64,000 nt of DNA, taken from Castor canadensis. Its lineage: Eukaryota; Chordata; Mammalia; Rodentia; Castoridae. The notes beneath the pieces are model-generated. The model was not told the origin of the DNA. It saw only the letters and a list, made by a program, of their open reading frames with translations, and ran no database searches. The stretch spans positions 39,415,295 to 39,479,294 of the forward strand of contig NC_133389.1 in NCBI RefSeq assembly GCF_047511655.1, given 5' to 3'. Numbering within the stretch: the stretch's first letter is position 1; the number at the start of each line of letters is the position of its first letter. Made by a program: the position numbers and the translations under genes. Shown here piece by piece: positions 32,525 to 44,659 of the stretch.

Positions 32525-32625
32525 ATCTGTGCTCAGTGTCTCATTCTCTCATGTAACCCTCAGAACAGCTCTGTGAGGCAGGGGTTAGCAATTGCATTTT
32601 TTAAAACAGGTACTGTATCCATAGT
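32525..32625 (-). repeat. MIR remnant
   Basis: 'TCATGTAACCCTCAGAACAG' and 'CTCTGTGAGGCAGGGGTT' follow the reverse-complement core of the ancient tRNA-derived SINE MIR. The rest is decayed. Confidence 0.6.
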
Positions 32626-33732
32626 TTAACAGGATGTTGTGGCATTATGACTTCCACCTCCAGCCTCCCTAAGCTCCTAACTCTGAAGCTATCTGAGCTC
32701 ACAATAGCAAACTCCTCCAGCCTTATGAAATTCAGGCACAATTTTACTATAGAACAGAAGATTAGCTGTTCAAGAACATATAGCTTGTCCAATACCATAG
32801 TGTGGTTGATTGAGAAAACCACCTTTAGACTGCTGGAAGTCTGGGTCTGATTTCTTCCTCTGCCAATCTTCACGCTCCTGAAGGAATGTAAAGATTGAGA
32901 TTTCTGCTGCTGTCCAAAACAACCCCACTCTCAGACCTCAGCACTCACCCAGCCTTAGGAGCCAGGCCTAAGCAAACTCACATTATGGTCTCCCAGCCCT
33001 TGGGTCTTCCAAATTATTTCTGGATTTTTAAAAAATCCCCATATCTGAACACTTTTTTAATCCTCTTTCCAAGGGCTAATGGAAGGAAGCTACACTGGAG
33101 TTTATGACAGGAGGGCAGTTGAACCTCTTGGTCATAGTCTTCCTGATCTGTAAACCAAGGCAAAGAGAGACTGGTTACCCAGCGTTTATCAGATCCACTC
33201 CAGCCTTTTGTGCCTCTTTTGCTCAAAGGGAGCTGCTTTTCCTGGGATCCTTTACCTGACACTTCTGGTAGGTGTAGCTAATGGGAAGCTAGAAGGAGGA
33301 GGAGAGAGAAGTTGTGTTTTACTCCATCTTGCTCTGCCTCTTGCAGCAGCTGCTCTTCCTTCATGGTCTAGCCCTTCCCTTAGGTTTCCAACTTTCCCAA
33401 GGCTCTCCCACCATAGTTTCAGCACCTGTTGGTTTGGCTCCTGATTACTTCCTCTACTCTGCTATTTCATACGTCCTGGTATGCCAGCAGCTTCCCGCTG
33501 CGGTGAATCTCTGCCTTTCCCCCAACCCCTTGTTTAATCCTTTGTTCTCCTGTGATCAGCCAATTCCCTGTATTAAATACCTCCATTCAAAGACTGATTC
33601 CTACCAGGTACTTTGTAAAATTTGCAGCCTAGACAAAAATAAAAGAATCTTACTCCTTTGCCCCTCCTGCCATCTCAGAAATGAGGAGCCCAGAACTCAT
33701 TTCTTTCCTTTTGAAAATCTGTATTTGTTACA
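32626..33732. other. No recognised feature
   Basis: Ordinary unique-looking sequence. The 152-codon frame at 33314-33772 runs into the SINE to the right and has no domain; I treat it as chance. Confidence 0.4.
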
Positions 33733-34002
33733 GGGCTGGGAATGTGGCTCAAGTGGCAGAGTGCCTGCCTAGTAGCAATGACTTGTGTGTGTGTGTGTGT
33801 GTGTGTGTGTGGTTGCTGGGGTTTGAACTCAGGGCTTCACACTTGCTACGCAGACACTCTACCAGCAAGTGTATGCCTAGTAAGTAGTACAAGTCCTTGA
33901 GTTCAAAATCAAAGGACAAAAAAAGGGAGAAGGGCTGGGGGCATAGCTCAAGTGATAGAGGACTAGCCCTGGGTTCAGTCCCCAGCACTGCTTTAAAAAA
34001 AA
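33733..34002 (+). repeat. Overlapping ID-like SINEs with (TG)n
   Basis: An ID-like start (33733-33780, 'AATGTGGCTCAAGTGGCAGA') is interrupted by (TG)14 and a reverse ID-like piece (33817-33860), then resumes with 'GAGTTCAAAATCAAAGGACA'. A second plus-strand ID unit, 'GGGGGCATAGCTCAAGTGAT', lies at 33932-34000. This is a small SINE-in-SINE nest. Confidence 0.75.
33783..33812. repeat. (TG)n microsatellite
   Basis: An alternating TG tract of about 28 bp within the SINE cluster. Confidence 0.92.
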
Positions 34003-34047
34003 ACGGTGGGGGGGGGGAAGCAAGCTAAAAATAAAATCTGCATTTGT

Positions 34048-34375
34048 GGGCCAAGTGTAGTGGTTCACATCTGTAATCCTAGTTATTTGGGAGATGGAGA
34101 TAGTAGGATTGTGGATGGAGGGGTGGGGGGATAGATTAGTAAAACCTTATCTCAAAGAATAAACTGGGTATGGTGATGCATGACTGTAATCCCAGCTATG
34201 AGGATTACAGGTAGGAGGATAGTAGGCTGAGGCTGGCCCAAGCAAAAGGCAGAAGGCTATTTGAAAAATAAATAACACAAAAAAATGCTGGAGGAGTGGC
34301 TCAAATGGTATAGGGCTGACCTGCCAAGCCTGAGGCACTGAGTTCAAACCCAAGCACCACCAAAAACAAAACAAA
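34048..34375 (+). repeat. B1-ID composite SINE
   Basis: Two B1-like units (34048-34160, 34165-34262) precede an ID-like unit ('GAGTGGCTCAAATGGTATAG', 'GAGTTCAAACCCAAGCACCA') and an A-rich tail. Confidence 0.85.
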
Positions 34376-36147
34376 GCCTCTGAATTTGTTATGGTCACAG
34401 AAGCTGTCTGTTGGCAAATGAAGTGTTGAGCAGCAGCAATGAAGTGACCATCCATTCAGACAGCAAAGACTGTCTCCTTCCTCCCCAGGACTGTAGGCAC
34501 GAGACACCAGCAGTTAGGACTGTTCTCCCTCCCAGGTGACTGCTACTCCCTGGGGAGCCAGACTGCAAGTCCTTCCTGGTGAGGCCCACGGATCAATGCC
34601 TCAGGTCACTAGGCACCAGTTGGGCCCTTGGAAACACACAGTGACACAGAACTGCCCTACGCAGGCAGGAGCTGAGTGTGGGAATCCTGTTTGGGAACTT
34701 AAAAATGCCATTCACTGTGCTGCGGTCTCCGAGGAGCCCCGGAGGGGATGGGGGTGGGAAAAAGAGCAGCAAATATTGATGTGAATCAACCCTGTACCCC
34801 TGGAGACCCATGTGTTTGGGATATTCAGCAAATACCGACATCTTTCATCTGTTACCATTATTTCTCCTACATGTGACTATTTGACACCACAGTTATTATG
34901 TTTTGTCAAAAAAAATTTAAATACTATTACATTTGAAGGCAAAAACTCGGCCAGTTCTCTAGTGATAGGGAATGGAGAATAATGTTGGCAGAAGAAAATC
35001 TCTACTTAAAAACTGGCAGGTGCTGCTGGAGGTGGCTGCCTTGATATTACCGCAATGCTTCTTTTCTGTTGGTCTGATGGAGGCAATTGAGATATTCCAA
35101 GTCTTTCATTCCTTTTGTCAGAGGAGCAGAGGCTAATTATAAAATGTCTTCAGTATCCTCTCTGTTGAAGGATGACAGCCACTATGTTTTTCTCTTCTCA
35201 AAATGCAGAAGCAACTGTAACATTTCATTGCCTTGTCCTGGCTGTGTAACAATCATTCTTACAGTGTATATTCTAGATTATAACTTCCCTTTTATAAAAC
35301 TTTTCCAAATAGTTGGCATGCAGCAGAAGAAGATATAACTTGGGCCCTTCCTGCCCTCTGTCCCTGAAAAGAAATCCTCAAGGGTAACCTTTCTGATTAT
35401 GAGTCCTTGAGGAGTCGATGGGTGAAAGGGGTCACCTTCCTGAGAACTACCATCTGGCTCAAGGGAAAGAACTTGCCTTTCAAAGCCCTGATCTAGAGCT
35501 TGTTAAGGATTTCTGAGCCTTTTGAGAAGAGATGAACACTGGGCAGGCTCTGGACCGAGGAGGATGAACAAAGGGTTCAGCTCGTGCCCAATGCAGTAAT
35601 GAAAAGGCCCTGGAAAAATCCTTTCTCCCTTGCTATAGTCAGGGTCTCACTTCTGTCATTGAAAGTATGTTGGGAGGGCAGCCCTGCCCAAACACATTGC
35701 AGGAGCTGAAGGGAAGTGCAGCAGGGGCTCCATCTCTGTCAAAACTGGGCCACAGGTAGAGGCCAGCAATCCCAGAATTCCAAGTGGTGGTCAGCAGTGG
35801 AGGATTGGAAAGCTGTGGGTTGCTGAGAGCCACACAAGGAGGTGGCAGCAATGTGGCTGGAGCAGGGTGTGTGTGACAACAATACTCCTCCCCATTCATG
35901 ACAGAAAATGAACTCTGTACAGTGTGGCTGATACCCAACAGTCACAAGTTCTTCCAGGGTTTTTTGAAGGACTTCTCTAGATACACCCCATTGGTCATGC
36001 CAGGAGAACAGACGTTTTCCCTAGACACTCGCTGCAAACCCATACTGTCACAAAAGTGAGTTAGCATAATAAGTAAAACTTAAGAAGTTACCCACTATGA
36101 GGCAAAACATTACCTGGAAAATCTGGAATTTAGTGAAGGAAAGATCT
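34376..36147. other. Repeat-poor stretch, nothing called
   Basis: About 1.8 kb with no recognised repeat. The frames at 34536-34784 and 35639-35938 are short and featureless. Candidate unique sequence. Confidence 0.4.
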
Positions 36148-36371
36148 TTTTTCTTTCTGGTGAATTTGGGGTTTAAACTCAGGCTTCACACTGCAAAGCA
36201 GGTGTTCACAAAATAGGTGCCTGAGCCAAACCTCCAGTCTATTTTGCTCTGATTATTTTGGAGATGGGAATCTCACAAACTGTTTGCCTGTGCTGGCCTC
36301 AAACCACAATCTTCCCAATCTCAGTCTCCCAAGTAACTAGGATTATAGGTGTGAGCCACCCGTGTCTGGCA
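36148..36371 (-). repeat. B1-ID SINE, reverse
   Basis: The ID half is decayed ('GGGGTTTAAACTCAGGCTTC'). The B1 half is clear, with 'CAATCTCAGTCTCCCAAGTA' and 'GGATTATAGGTGTGAGCCAC'. Confidence 0.82.
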
Positions 36372-36407
36372 AGAAAGATCTTAATGACAAAAATTAAAGC
36401 TTTAATG

Positions 36408-36545
36408 GGTGGCTGGGCATGGTATCTCATGCCTGTAATCCCAGATACTTGGGAGGTGAAGATAAGAGGATCACAGTTCAAGGCCAGCTTGGGCAAAAAA
36501 TTTAGTTAGACTCTATCTCAAAGAACAGCTGGGTGTGGTTGAGTG
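36408..36545 (+). repeat. B1-like SINE, partial
   Basis: 'GCTGGGCATGGTATCTCATG' followed by 'CCTGTAATCCCAGATACTTG' and 'TAGACTCTATCTCAAAGAAC'. A second unit starts with 'CTGGGTGTGG' and breaks off; there is no ID half. Confidence 0.8.
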
Positions 36546-37523
36546 AGAGAATACCTCCCAGAAATTGGTTAAGTTTCAGTTCATTTTTTAAATGTCAATA
36601 GAAAACAGTCTATAGAGTATTTATAAGATTTGCTGCGCTTTTTTCTTTCTTGACTTCACTGAAAATTTTGGATAGAGAAGTACCTGCAAGAAGCATGACC
36701 TGTCCTCAGGAGGTTATGATCGGGGTTGACCAACAGTGATTAAATTTAACAGCACCTATTCGAGAAGCAGCATTGTTCTTTCCTGAGTTATTGACCACTA
36801 AAAGGGTAAAACGGTTACCAAGAATTATTACTCCCAAGTTATGCCTCCTTGAAATGGGCTAGCACCTTCTATAGCCAGATCAATGGATGATGTACCCTTC
36901 TACTGAAACAAATAGTCTGCTTGAATCCACAGAAGGCTCTGTGAACAAATAAGTTGTTCAAGTGCAGGTGATCATAGACTTCCTCGTACCTGTCAGGATG
37001 TTAAACACAAGGTCTGCCCTGAGTCCTGCTGCCCCTCATGCCAGGAGTAGAAACTGGGTGGAGAGAGGCTGAGAAAGGAGACATATGCCACCTAAGGGGA
37101 AGCACCTGAGAGTGGCAGAGCCAGACTCAAGGAGGAGGCAGCTAAACAAGTCCTGTCTCCTGCCAGTTGTGCCAGGCCACCTTGAGCCTCAAAAGCCTTT
37201 TCCTGTCTTTTGTCCTTTGTGGGGCTGGACTCTCCATATATAATTACTGAAGAATTACGAAGTCTGAACAGAATGATAGGCATTATAGTTATCAATTGCT
37301 GGATTAAAATCACTCCAAAATTAAGAGGCTTAAGACAACCATTTTATTTATCTATGATTTTGTATACAAAAATCAAAAAGTAAAAAATCAAAAGTAAAAA
37401 AGTGTCTCCAACAGCCAGCAGTGTTAGTTTCTGGGTACATTTAAATAATTTTCACAGCATTTAAATAATACTCAGGTAAGGGCATGCTTTGACAGAGACA
37501 AGACTATTTTGTGATCATGCCAG
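36546..37523. other. No recognised feature
   Basis: No repeat or gene recognised in about 1 kb. An A-rich patch with repeated 'AAAAATCAAAAGTAAAAA'-like sequence lies at 37365-37402. Confidence 0.4.
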
Positions 37524-37902
37524 TGTTAGTCAACTTTCTATTACTCTAGCAAAATACCTGAGGTAATCAACTTATAACTAAGAAAGGTTTATTTTGGCTC
37601 TCAGTTTTGGAGTTTTCAGTCCATGATCAAGTGGTCCTGCTGCTCTGGGCCTGTGGTGAGGTATAGATCAAGGTGGGAGTGTGTGGCAGAGAAAGCCTGT
37701 TCACCTTGTGACCAGGATGCACAAGAGAAAGAGACTAGAATCCCACAATCCCCTTTGCGAACAGGCCTCCACTGTTGTAAACCGCCCCCCCTTCACACAC
37801 ACAACTAAGTTTAAGGTTTCTACCACCTCCTAGTAGAGCCACGCTGGGGACTGAGTCTTCAACACATGGGCTTTTGAGGGACATCCAAGAGCCAAAGTCT
37901 GC
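37524..37902 (-). repeat. MaLR-like repeat, second copy, reverse
   Basis: The reverse complement of the repeat split by the provirus: 'TTAGTCAACTTTCTATTACT', 'AAATACCTGAGGTAATCAAC', 'GGTTTATTTTGGCTCTCAGT', 'TTTTCAGTCCATGATCAAG', 'CTGGGCCTGTGGTGAGG'. It lies uninterrupted and so shows what the repeat looks like before the proviral insertion. Confidence 0.7.
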
Positions 37903-38029
37903 CTGAAAGTGCAGAGACAAAGACATTTTGCAACTAAAAATAACTAACCCACTTGTCAATGGCCCCAACTTCCTGACACATTCAATCAAAGCTGGCCTCT
38001 GCTTCCCTATACTCTTTACAGAATCAGCC

Positions 38030-38280
38030 AGCAGACACCTCCTATAATAAGCCTTCCCATCTCCTCCTTCCTTGTTCCTCTGGTATAACTCTCCCTTGCT
38101 GCAGCAAGTTAAATAAGGCTGACTCTGATACTAAGGTGTTCCTACTGGTCTTTAACATGTGGATTGGCAATCTGAGCTGAGCTCAGCTGTCTGGTTCTTC
38201 TGCGGTTGGAGTCACTTACGACTCTACTCATCTGACAGCTCAACTAGGATAAGCCAGGTGTCCTCTAATTCAATTAAATT
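38030..38280. repeat. Possible solo LTR remnant
   Basis: A 'TTAAATAAGGCTGACTCTGA' block with an A-rich signal near 38110 and a following 'ACATGTGGATTGGCAATCTG' stretch look like an LTR R-U5 end. No second LTR or family match was found by eye. Confidence 0.3.
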
Positions 38281-38334
38281 CTAATACAGTCTACCTGGAG
38301 AGGTCAGATCCCACAGGGATTCCCACAGTCCCCA

Positions 38335-38885
38335 GCTGTCCCCCACTCCATTCAAATGCCAGTTGCCATCCCTAGTTTGTTTTACCTGTGCTTCTGACTC
38401 ACAGCCTCCTCCTTAGGTTAGATTAATTTGTTACAGTGGCTCACAGGAAGCACTTCCTTACTTTTACTGGTTTATTATATAGGATACAGATGAAGAAATG
38501 CATAGGGCAAGACATGCGGGAAGGGGTACAGAGCTTTTACACCCTCTCTGACCGCACAACTCTCCAGAGACCCCCCCAACATGTTCTGCTATCCAGAAGG
38601 TCTCTGGACCAAATCTTTTTGGTCTCTTATGGAGACTTCATTACATAGGCCTGATTGATTAAATTGTTGGGCATTGGTAACCAATCAACAACCTTCAACC
38701 ACTCTGATTCTGCCATGATCTTTCCAGGGACCAGCCTCTAATCCAAAGCTTTCCTGGAGGTGCCATCCATTAGTCAATTCACTGGCATACAAAAAGACAC
38801 TACATTGGGGATTCTAAGGATATTAGGAGCTATGTTTCCTTAGAATATAAGGAAACAGGGAAGAATACTAAATAAAGATTTTACA
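38335..38885 (-). repeat. MLT2-like (ERVL) LTR, reverse
   Basis: Long collinear similarity to the MLT2 family in reverse: 'TTTTACCTGTGCTTCTGACT', 'TAGATTAATTTGTTACAGTG', 'GGTTTATTATATAGGATACA', 'GCATAGGGCAAGACATGCGG', 'TGGAGACTTCATTACATAGG', 'TTGATTAAATTGTTGGGCAT'. MLT2 LTRs belong to the ancient ERVL group. Confidence 0.75.
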
Positions 38886-39480
38886 AGCTCACAGACCTTT
38901 AAGTATAGATGTCTCTAAAAAGGTACATCAATGGTGTGTTTTCTCGTGGGTTGGCTGGCTAGTCCCCCTCCTTTCTCCTACTTACAGATGCTACCCTGAA
39001 TTGTAACATTATGGCTTTTTTTACATATATGTCTCCACCATCACATTATGGGTTTTTGAAGTCAGGAACCTGGTCTATATTGCTTAGCCAGGACTGCCGG
39101 CCCAGGGTGGTGCCTGCCACATAGAATGTGCTGCATAAACAGTTGTTTTTTAGTGGAATTGATATTTGACTCATGATACTATATTTGAGTTGACTTCCCC
39201 ACCCCCAACCAAATCTTTGGCAAAACAAGTTTATAATTCTGTGTAACTTAGTTCGGAGAAATTAATATGAAATAAAGAGAAATTACTGACATTTTTATGA
39301 TAGGTAAGACATTAGAATGAGAGTGTGGCAAAAAGAAGAGGCTCAAGTTAATAAACAATCTTTCTATAGTTTTTTTATCCTGGTGAATTATAGTACTAGA
39401 TGCTGATTTACAATAGGCTGCTCTGACCAAATCTAGCTCAGCTTGCGATAAAGAAAAATAATTCAACACGAGATATAAAA
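38886..39480. other. No recognised feature
   Basis: AT-rich to mixed sequence with no recognised repeat or gene. Confidence 0.4.
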
Positions 39481-40200
39481 TACAGCTAATTTTTGTGCAC
39501 CAAATGTCATGGAAGCATTTAGAAAAATGTTAAAATACTGCTCATGCATGACTTTTTTCTCCAGTAAAATTTAATCACACCAAATAGGCAATAAACCAAA
39601 TGCAGTTATTTCCTCTCTAATTAAATTGACTAAATTCACAAGTTCACCACATTAATTAAAACAGCACTCACCCAGTTGTAAAATTACAAACACATGTCAT
39701 TTTTTTTGGCTTCACAATGTGGCTTTTATTAGTTCATAAACTTATACAGGCTTTCACTCATCCTGAACTATTTCAGATTTGTTAATTTTGTAACATATCA
39801 TTTGTTAGGAAAAAAATGAAGACTTAAGTAAAATCTGACCTTTAACTGGAGCCTGCACTTCTACCTAGTGCAGCAGTGTTTTCTGTCGAATGCCAGTTAT
39901 ATCCCTATAAATAAAATAGTTACCAACTTCAAAGTAACAGGTAACCTTGAACCTTCAGAGAAAAGAGCATATTTATTTTAATCCATTTCAGTCTGGCTAG
40001 AAATGATTTCAGAACATAATGGCACAAAACTCCAGTATGCTTGGAGACTGATTATATTTGACTCTGACGGCCTAAATTATAATGCAACGTAATTAAGCAC
40101 ATGATGCATGCAGTAACTTTGAAAAATATTATCTGCAGGGTGGATAAAGAGGAAAGAAATGGGATTTCTTTTGTTTTTTAATGGAATTTTAAAAGTGTAA
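39481..40200. other. Repeat-free AT-rich stretch, candidate conserved noncoding element
   Basis: About 0.7 kb without any recognised repeat. It has a non-random look: several TAATTA/TTAATTAA cores (about 39610-39660, 40080-40100), balanced composition and no long frame. Such stretches between old repeats are often conserved regulatory DNA, but only an alignment could show that. Confidence 0.3.
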
Positions 40201-40780
40201 ATCTGGGTTTAAAATATTTGGCTACCTCATTCCCTTATTGTTCTCTCAAATCCCATGTGAAGTTAGTTTTCATAGATTCAGATCTAGAAGCTCCCAAGTG
40301 TAATTCCTGTCTTGGTGCCGAAATCCCTTTGCTTTGTGCTGAGCTCACACCACCTCTCACAGGGCCCTTCCTCTGTGTGAAGGGCTGATTGCTGGTAGTG
40401 GTTTCCTGTGTTCTCATAGGCTTAACCCATGCCCCTGTAGGGTCCCTCAACCTCTAGTCCTGGTTCTGCCCCTCTCATTGCTGGAAATGACCCAAATCCT
40501 GGAGAATTGTTCATATCATACATTTTTCACACTTCTCTACATTCTATATACCACACCCTGGGCTGACTTAAACTTGTCAGTATTAGTCTTAAAATGTACA
40601 TTGCAAATTTTACTTCTATAGTATGAACTAAGTACGACAGACTAGGGACCTATTAGAATTGGGCATTATAAGGAGATAATTTATAAATGTATAAAACAAT
40701 ATCTCTGTCCTCCAGGAGTTTCCAGTCCAGATTTGAAATAGAGCATTTTATGCCCTCTCTCCATCTTTTTCTTTCTTTCT
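40201..40780. other. No recognised feature
   Basis: Unique-looking sequence; no gene or repeat recognised. Confidence 0.35.
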
Positions 40781-40876
40781 TTTTTTTTTTTTTTTTTTGC
40801 TGTACTGCTGTTTGAACTCAGGGCCTTGCACTTGCTAAGCAGGTGCTCTGCCACTTGAGCCACTCCACCAGCCTGT
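40781..40876 (-). repeat. ID-like SINE, reverse, with T tract
   Basis: A run of about 18 T (the A tail on the minus strand) precedes 'GTTTGAACTCAGGGCCTTGC', 'GCAGGTGCTCTGCCACTTGA' and 'GCCACTCCACCAGCC'. Confidence 0.88.
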
Positions 40877-41076
40877 CTATGTTTTTCTGCCTCACCTGGT
40901 CTCACTCCAAGGGTAAGTTGTTCCTATGAATGGTCCAATTTCAGGACTGTCATTAGGCCATGTTTTACTAGAGGACCAGTCGGATGTGCTTTAAAAAATC
41001 TTCACCCATTTGTGATAATCTCTCACAGTGTCCTTGTCTGACACCAAGACAAGACTGGGGAGCTAGCAGTAGCCCA

Positions 41077-41092
41077 GACATCTGCCATTTCT
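41077..41092. repeat. Retroposon target-site duplication, left copy
   Basis: GACATCTGCCATTTCT is repeated exactly at 41607-41622. Confidence 0.92.
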
Positions 41093-41606
41093 TCTTCTTC
41101 TTCTTCTGTTGTTGTACTAGGGGTACATTGTGACATTTACAAAAGTTCTTACAATATGTCTTCGTTAAATTCACACCCTCTATCATTCTCCTTTAGCCTC
41201 CCTCCTCCCATCTCTGGAATAGTGTCAACAGGTGTCATTTTTCCATTTTCATACATGAGTACATAATATTTCTACTACATTCACACTCCTACACCCTTTC
41301 CTTAGATCCTCCCCCCTCTCACTGGTACCAATCCCCAGAAGGACCTGTTTTATCTCCCTGGTCTCTGTTTTTAAAAAAGAGATTTTTGTTTGTTTAAGAT
41401 AGGTATACAGGGTGTTTCATTGTGACATTTCCATGTACATAAGCATTATAATCTGAATTGGTTAATCCCCTCTATTTTTCTCCTTTCCACCTTAGTCCCC
41501 TTCTTATGGTGATTTCAACAGGTTTCAAAATTCTATATCCATTCTTGTATAGAAAGTACACCAACCATATTCACCTTTTTCCTTTTCTACCCTCCTTCTC
41601 TCGTGT
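41093..41606 (-). mobile_element. 514-bp retroposon with a two-part body
   Basis: Flanked by an exact 16-bp duplication, with a (TTC)n stretch at the left that would be a purine-rich 3' tail on the minus strand: the signature of L1-mediated insertion. The body contains two related segments: about 41115-41290 and 41405-41580 each hold 'CATTGTGACATTT', a pyrimidine-rich block, a 'TCAACAGGT' stretch, a 'CAT...TAC' segment and another pyrimidine-rich block. It carries no ORF. It is probably the 3' UTR of an L1 subfamily other than the young one above, but it may be a separate non-autonomous element. Confidence 0.75.
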
Positions 41607-41622
41607 GACATCTGCCATTTCT
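41607..41622. repeat. Retroposon target-site duplication, right copy
   Basis: GACATCTGCCATTTCT, an exact match to 41077-41092. Confidence 0.92.
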
Positions 41623-43111
41623 ACTTCAAGTGTCTAATCCAGTAAGTGGGTTCTCCATTTCTGTCTGTCTCTCTCCACTGAAGATGGGGCTGGGAAGAGC
41701 AAGAGCCCCAATTTGACTTCAAGCCAAAGCTGCTTATTCTGATTTGATTTTCCTTGTGGGTTCTACTTTGTGAACCAAGAGCATTGGTTTAAATACAACA
41801 ATGGTATGTTATCTTTGCTCTGTGATGGTTCTTTATAGATAGATTTCCTCTGTCTGAACTCTGATGAGGAGGATGTGGAAGAAACACATGATACAAGCCT
41901 TTCTGGTACCCTATATCTAATTTCATTTCAGCACCAGAACCCCACCCGAAATGCCAATACTTACAAATTAGACATGTTAAAAAATAACTAAGAAGAAAAA
42001 CAGTCGTGGGGTTTTGAGGCTGGGAAGTACAGGGTTGAGGTAGAGGCATAATGAGGTAGGAGCAGAAAGGAAGAGAGCCTTCAGCTGGTGCTGCCAGAAG
42101 ACTGTGGGGGGAGTTGGCTTACCCATGACTGCTGGAACATATTTAGGGAATGGTGAGCCCTCAGATTTGGATGAACTATGTTAGAGAGTGTGAAGAGAAG
42201 AATGCTGAAAACGGAAGAAGCTATCCAAGACATTGAGGGCTTTGACTATGGAGCCAAGCTTTTGCACTTGACTTGGTAAGCAATGGGTCATCACTGAAGG
42301 TTGGGGCCTAGGGATGTGAAAGTGGTCCTCATACATAAGATGATGGAACTGGTCCTAAGGAATAGGAAGGAAGGTGAGGAAGCATAGACGTGGGAAGGCC
42401 ACTGAGAAGGTTCTTGAGCATAATACTCAGCCAAGATGGTCCGTGGGAGGGTGAAGCAGCCCTAACTTCACTCTCTGGAAAAGATTAATGCAGACTCAGC
42501 TTCGACTTAATTCTTTAGCTGCCACGTTGCACTCTTGGTTGACATTGGGCCTGGCATTAACTGAGATCATTGGGTCTTTTTTTTCACAAGAATACTTTCA
42601 GGTCTTACCCACACTCACAATTCACAAGTGATTTGGGGGACATCTGTGTAAACACTGATCTCCAATCTGTGTATATGAAACCTGTGTAAATGAACCTGTA
42701 TAACTGGATTTTCCTGATCCCCAAGATAATTTTAAATCTTGACTCTGTCGTTTATCACTTTATCTCATCTTCCTAGCTGTTTTTTGTTGAAAAACAGAGT
42801 AATCAACAAAATTATTACAAAAATGTTGAGAAGATAAGGTCAAAGATGGAGTCCTGAAACCCTAATTAATAGCATTAAAGTCTTATTAATATTATTGACC
42901 AACAGATGGCAGGAACATTGCTTCCTTAGAGGCAAATTCACCCATCAGCCTCATCATGCCTGACAGCATAAATTTTTCATCTTGTTAGGACCTCATATTG
43001 ACATTAAAGACTGTATTCTCTGGACTCCTGCCTCTCCAGTCAGCATGACAAAAAGGGGGATAAGGGGACACTATTGTCCTGCTACTTCTGCAGTTTTTGC
43101 TTTCTTTCTTT
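41623..43111. other. No gene recognised; possible old repeat at 42030-42330
   Basis: The segment with 'GACATTGAGGGCTTTGACTA' and 'GCAATGGGTCATCACTGAAG' resembles an ancient interspersed repeat also suspected at 53600-53720 and 62840-63240. The rest is not recognised. Confidence 0.35.
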
Positions 43112-43326
43112 TTTTGGTGGGATTAGGGTTTGAACTCGACTTTGTGCTTGCAGAGCATGAACTCTACTGCTTGAGCTACATCTCCAGTCCATTTTGGTCT
43201 GGTTATATTTTGGAGGTGGAGTCTTGTGAACTATTTCCCCAGACTGGCTTCAAACCATGATACTCCTGATCTCAACCTCCTGAGTAGCTAGGATTACAGG
43301 TATGAGCCACCAACAATGCCTGGCTC
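43112..43326 (-). repeat. B1-ID SINE, reverse
   Basis: The ID half ('AGGGTTTGAACTCGACTTTG', shortened) and the B1 half ('GATCTCAACCTCCTGAGTAG', 'GGATTACAGGTATGAGCCAC') are present. Confidence 0.85.
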
Positions 43327-44640
43327 ATTTTTTTCTTATACGATAATCAACTGTCAAAATTCTACATTAAGAGTGTTGATGAAAACTGGCACCATAGCAG
43401 CAGACATTATTGATTTAATTACTCCTAGGACATCTTGGTGTCACTTGTTGACATACTTATTCATTGTAATATTCAGCAATCCAACTGGTTCAAAATGATT
43501 TAAACCAGGTATAAAGGAAAGCAGGAAGCTTCATCCTGAGGGAACATATTTTGCCAGTCCCTTTCCATGGGTAGGATGCTGGAACTGTTAGCAAACGCAT
43601 GGTGACAGAGACTAGATCACCTGCCTTACAAAATAATCACCTTGTTTTATATTGCAATCTCCTTTGAAAAATATAATAAAACATAATTGTACATGACTCT
43701 ACTAATACAGGATCTTCTTGGGCTAATTTGATGCCTGATGTGGCATCTCAGTATGAGTGTGAAAGTCAGTGTAGGAGCTATTTGTGGCAAACAAGAAGAA
43801 GCAATGGCAGAGAAGTCAAGGAAGTGACATAAAACATGTTTTAAATTTTTTAGTGCTTGTGGACAGGACCCTCCTTATTACTAACCCTAAAAACAAGATG
43901 AAAAGCCTCTGTCTATAAGAACATAGCAGTTTGATATTACAGCCAACTGTTAGAAACCTTCCTTTGTAAAGGCAGCATATGTCTGCAGTTCTTGAATTTG
44001 GAGGTGGCTGGTTTTAGATAGTCTCTGGTTCAAGTACTTTCCCAGACCCAAGATCATTAAAAGTCTGAATACTCATAGAAGTATAGAAATAAATCATGAC
44101 TTAAACATACTGGATTAAAAAAAATGGTAAACATAGCAGTAGTAATTGATCCAAAAGTAGAACACCAAGCACACTTTATTCCTATGGGATCAACCAAACT
44201 AGATCTTCATTAGTCTAATAATAATGACCCCCAAAATTAAGATTCCAGATTATTTTTTGATCTTTAAAAGTCCTGGTTGCAAACTAAAAGCCTGTGAGGT
44301 GATGAAAGGAGGTCATACTGGCCATGGTGTGGGTCTGCTGTGTGCTGAGTCTCTCATGGAGTTGGGGCCACACAGTGGACATGTTGGGTCATTTTCAGCC
44401 CTGACTGGGCTGCCTGGACAAGGACTGAGTGAAGTCCTGTGTTTCTTAGCTAATGGTATCCCCTCTAGGAAAGCCAGGGTGACTGAGAATTCCCACTCCA
44501 TCACAACAACCCCAAGCTTTGGCAGCTGAGAAGTCAGAGCTCCAGCAAGACTAAATTAAGATGGGCCAGGTGAGCACCCATTCTATGTAATATCACTCTT
44601 TGTCATGGCTGCAAAGGAGAGTAGAAAAGGTTCTTTCTTA
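43327..44640. other. No recognised feature
   Basis: About 1.3 kb of unique-looking sequence. The 101-codon frame at 44224-44529 shows no domain. Confidence 0.35.
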
Positions 44641-44659
44641 TCTTTTTTTTTTAAAAGCT

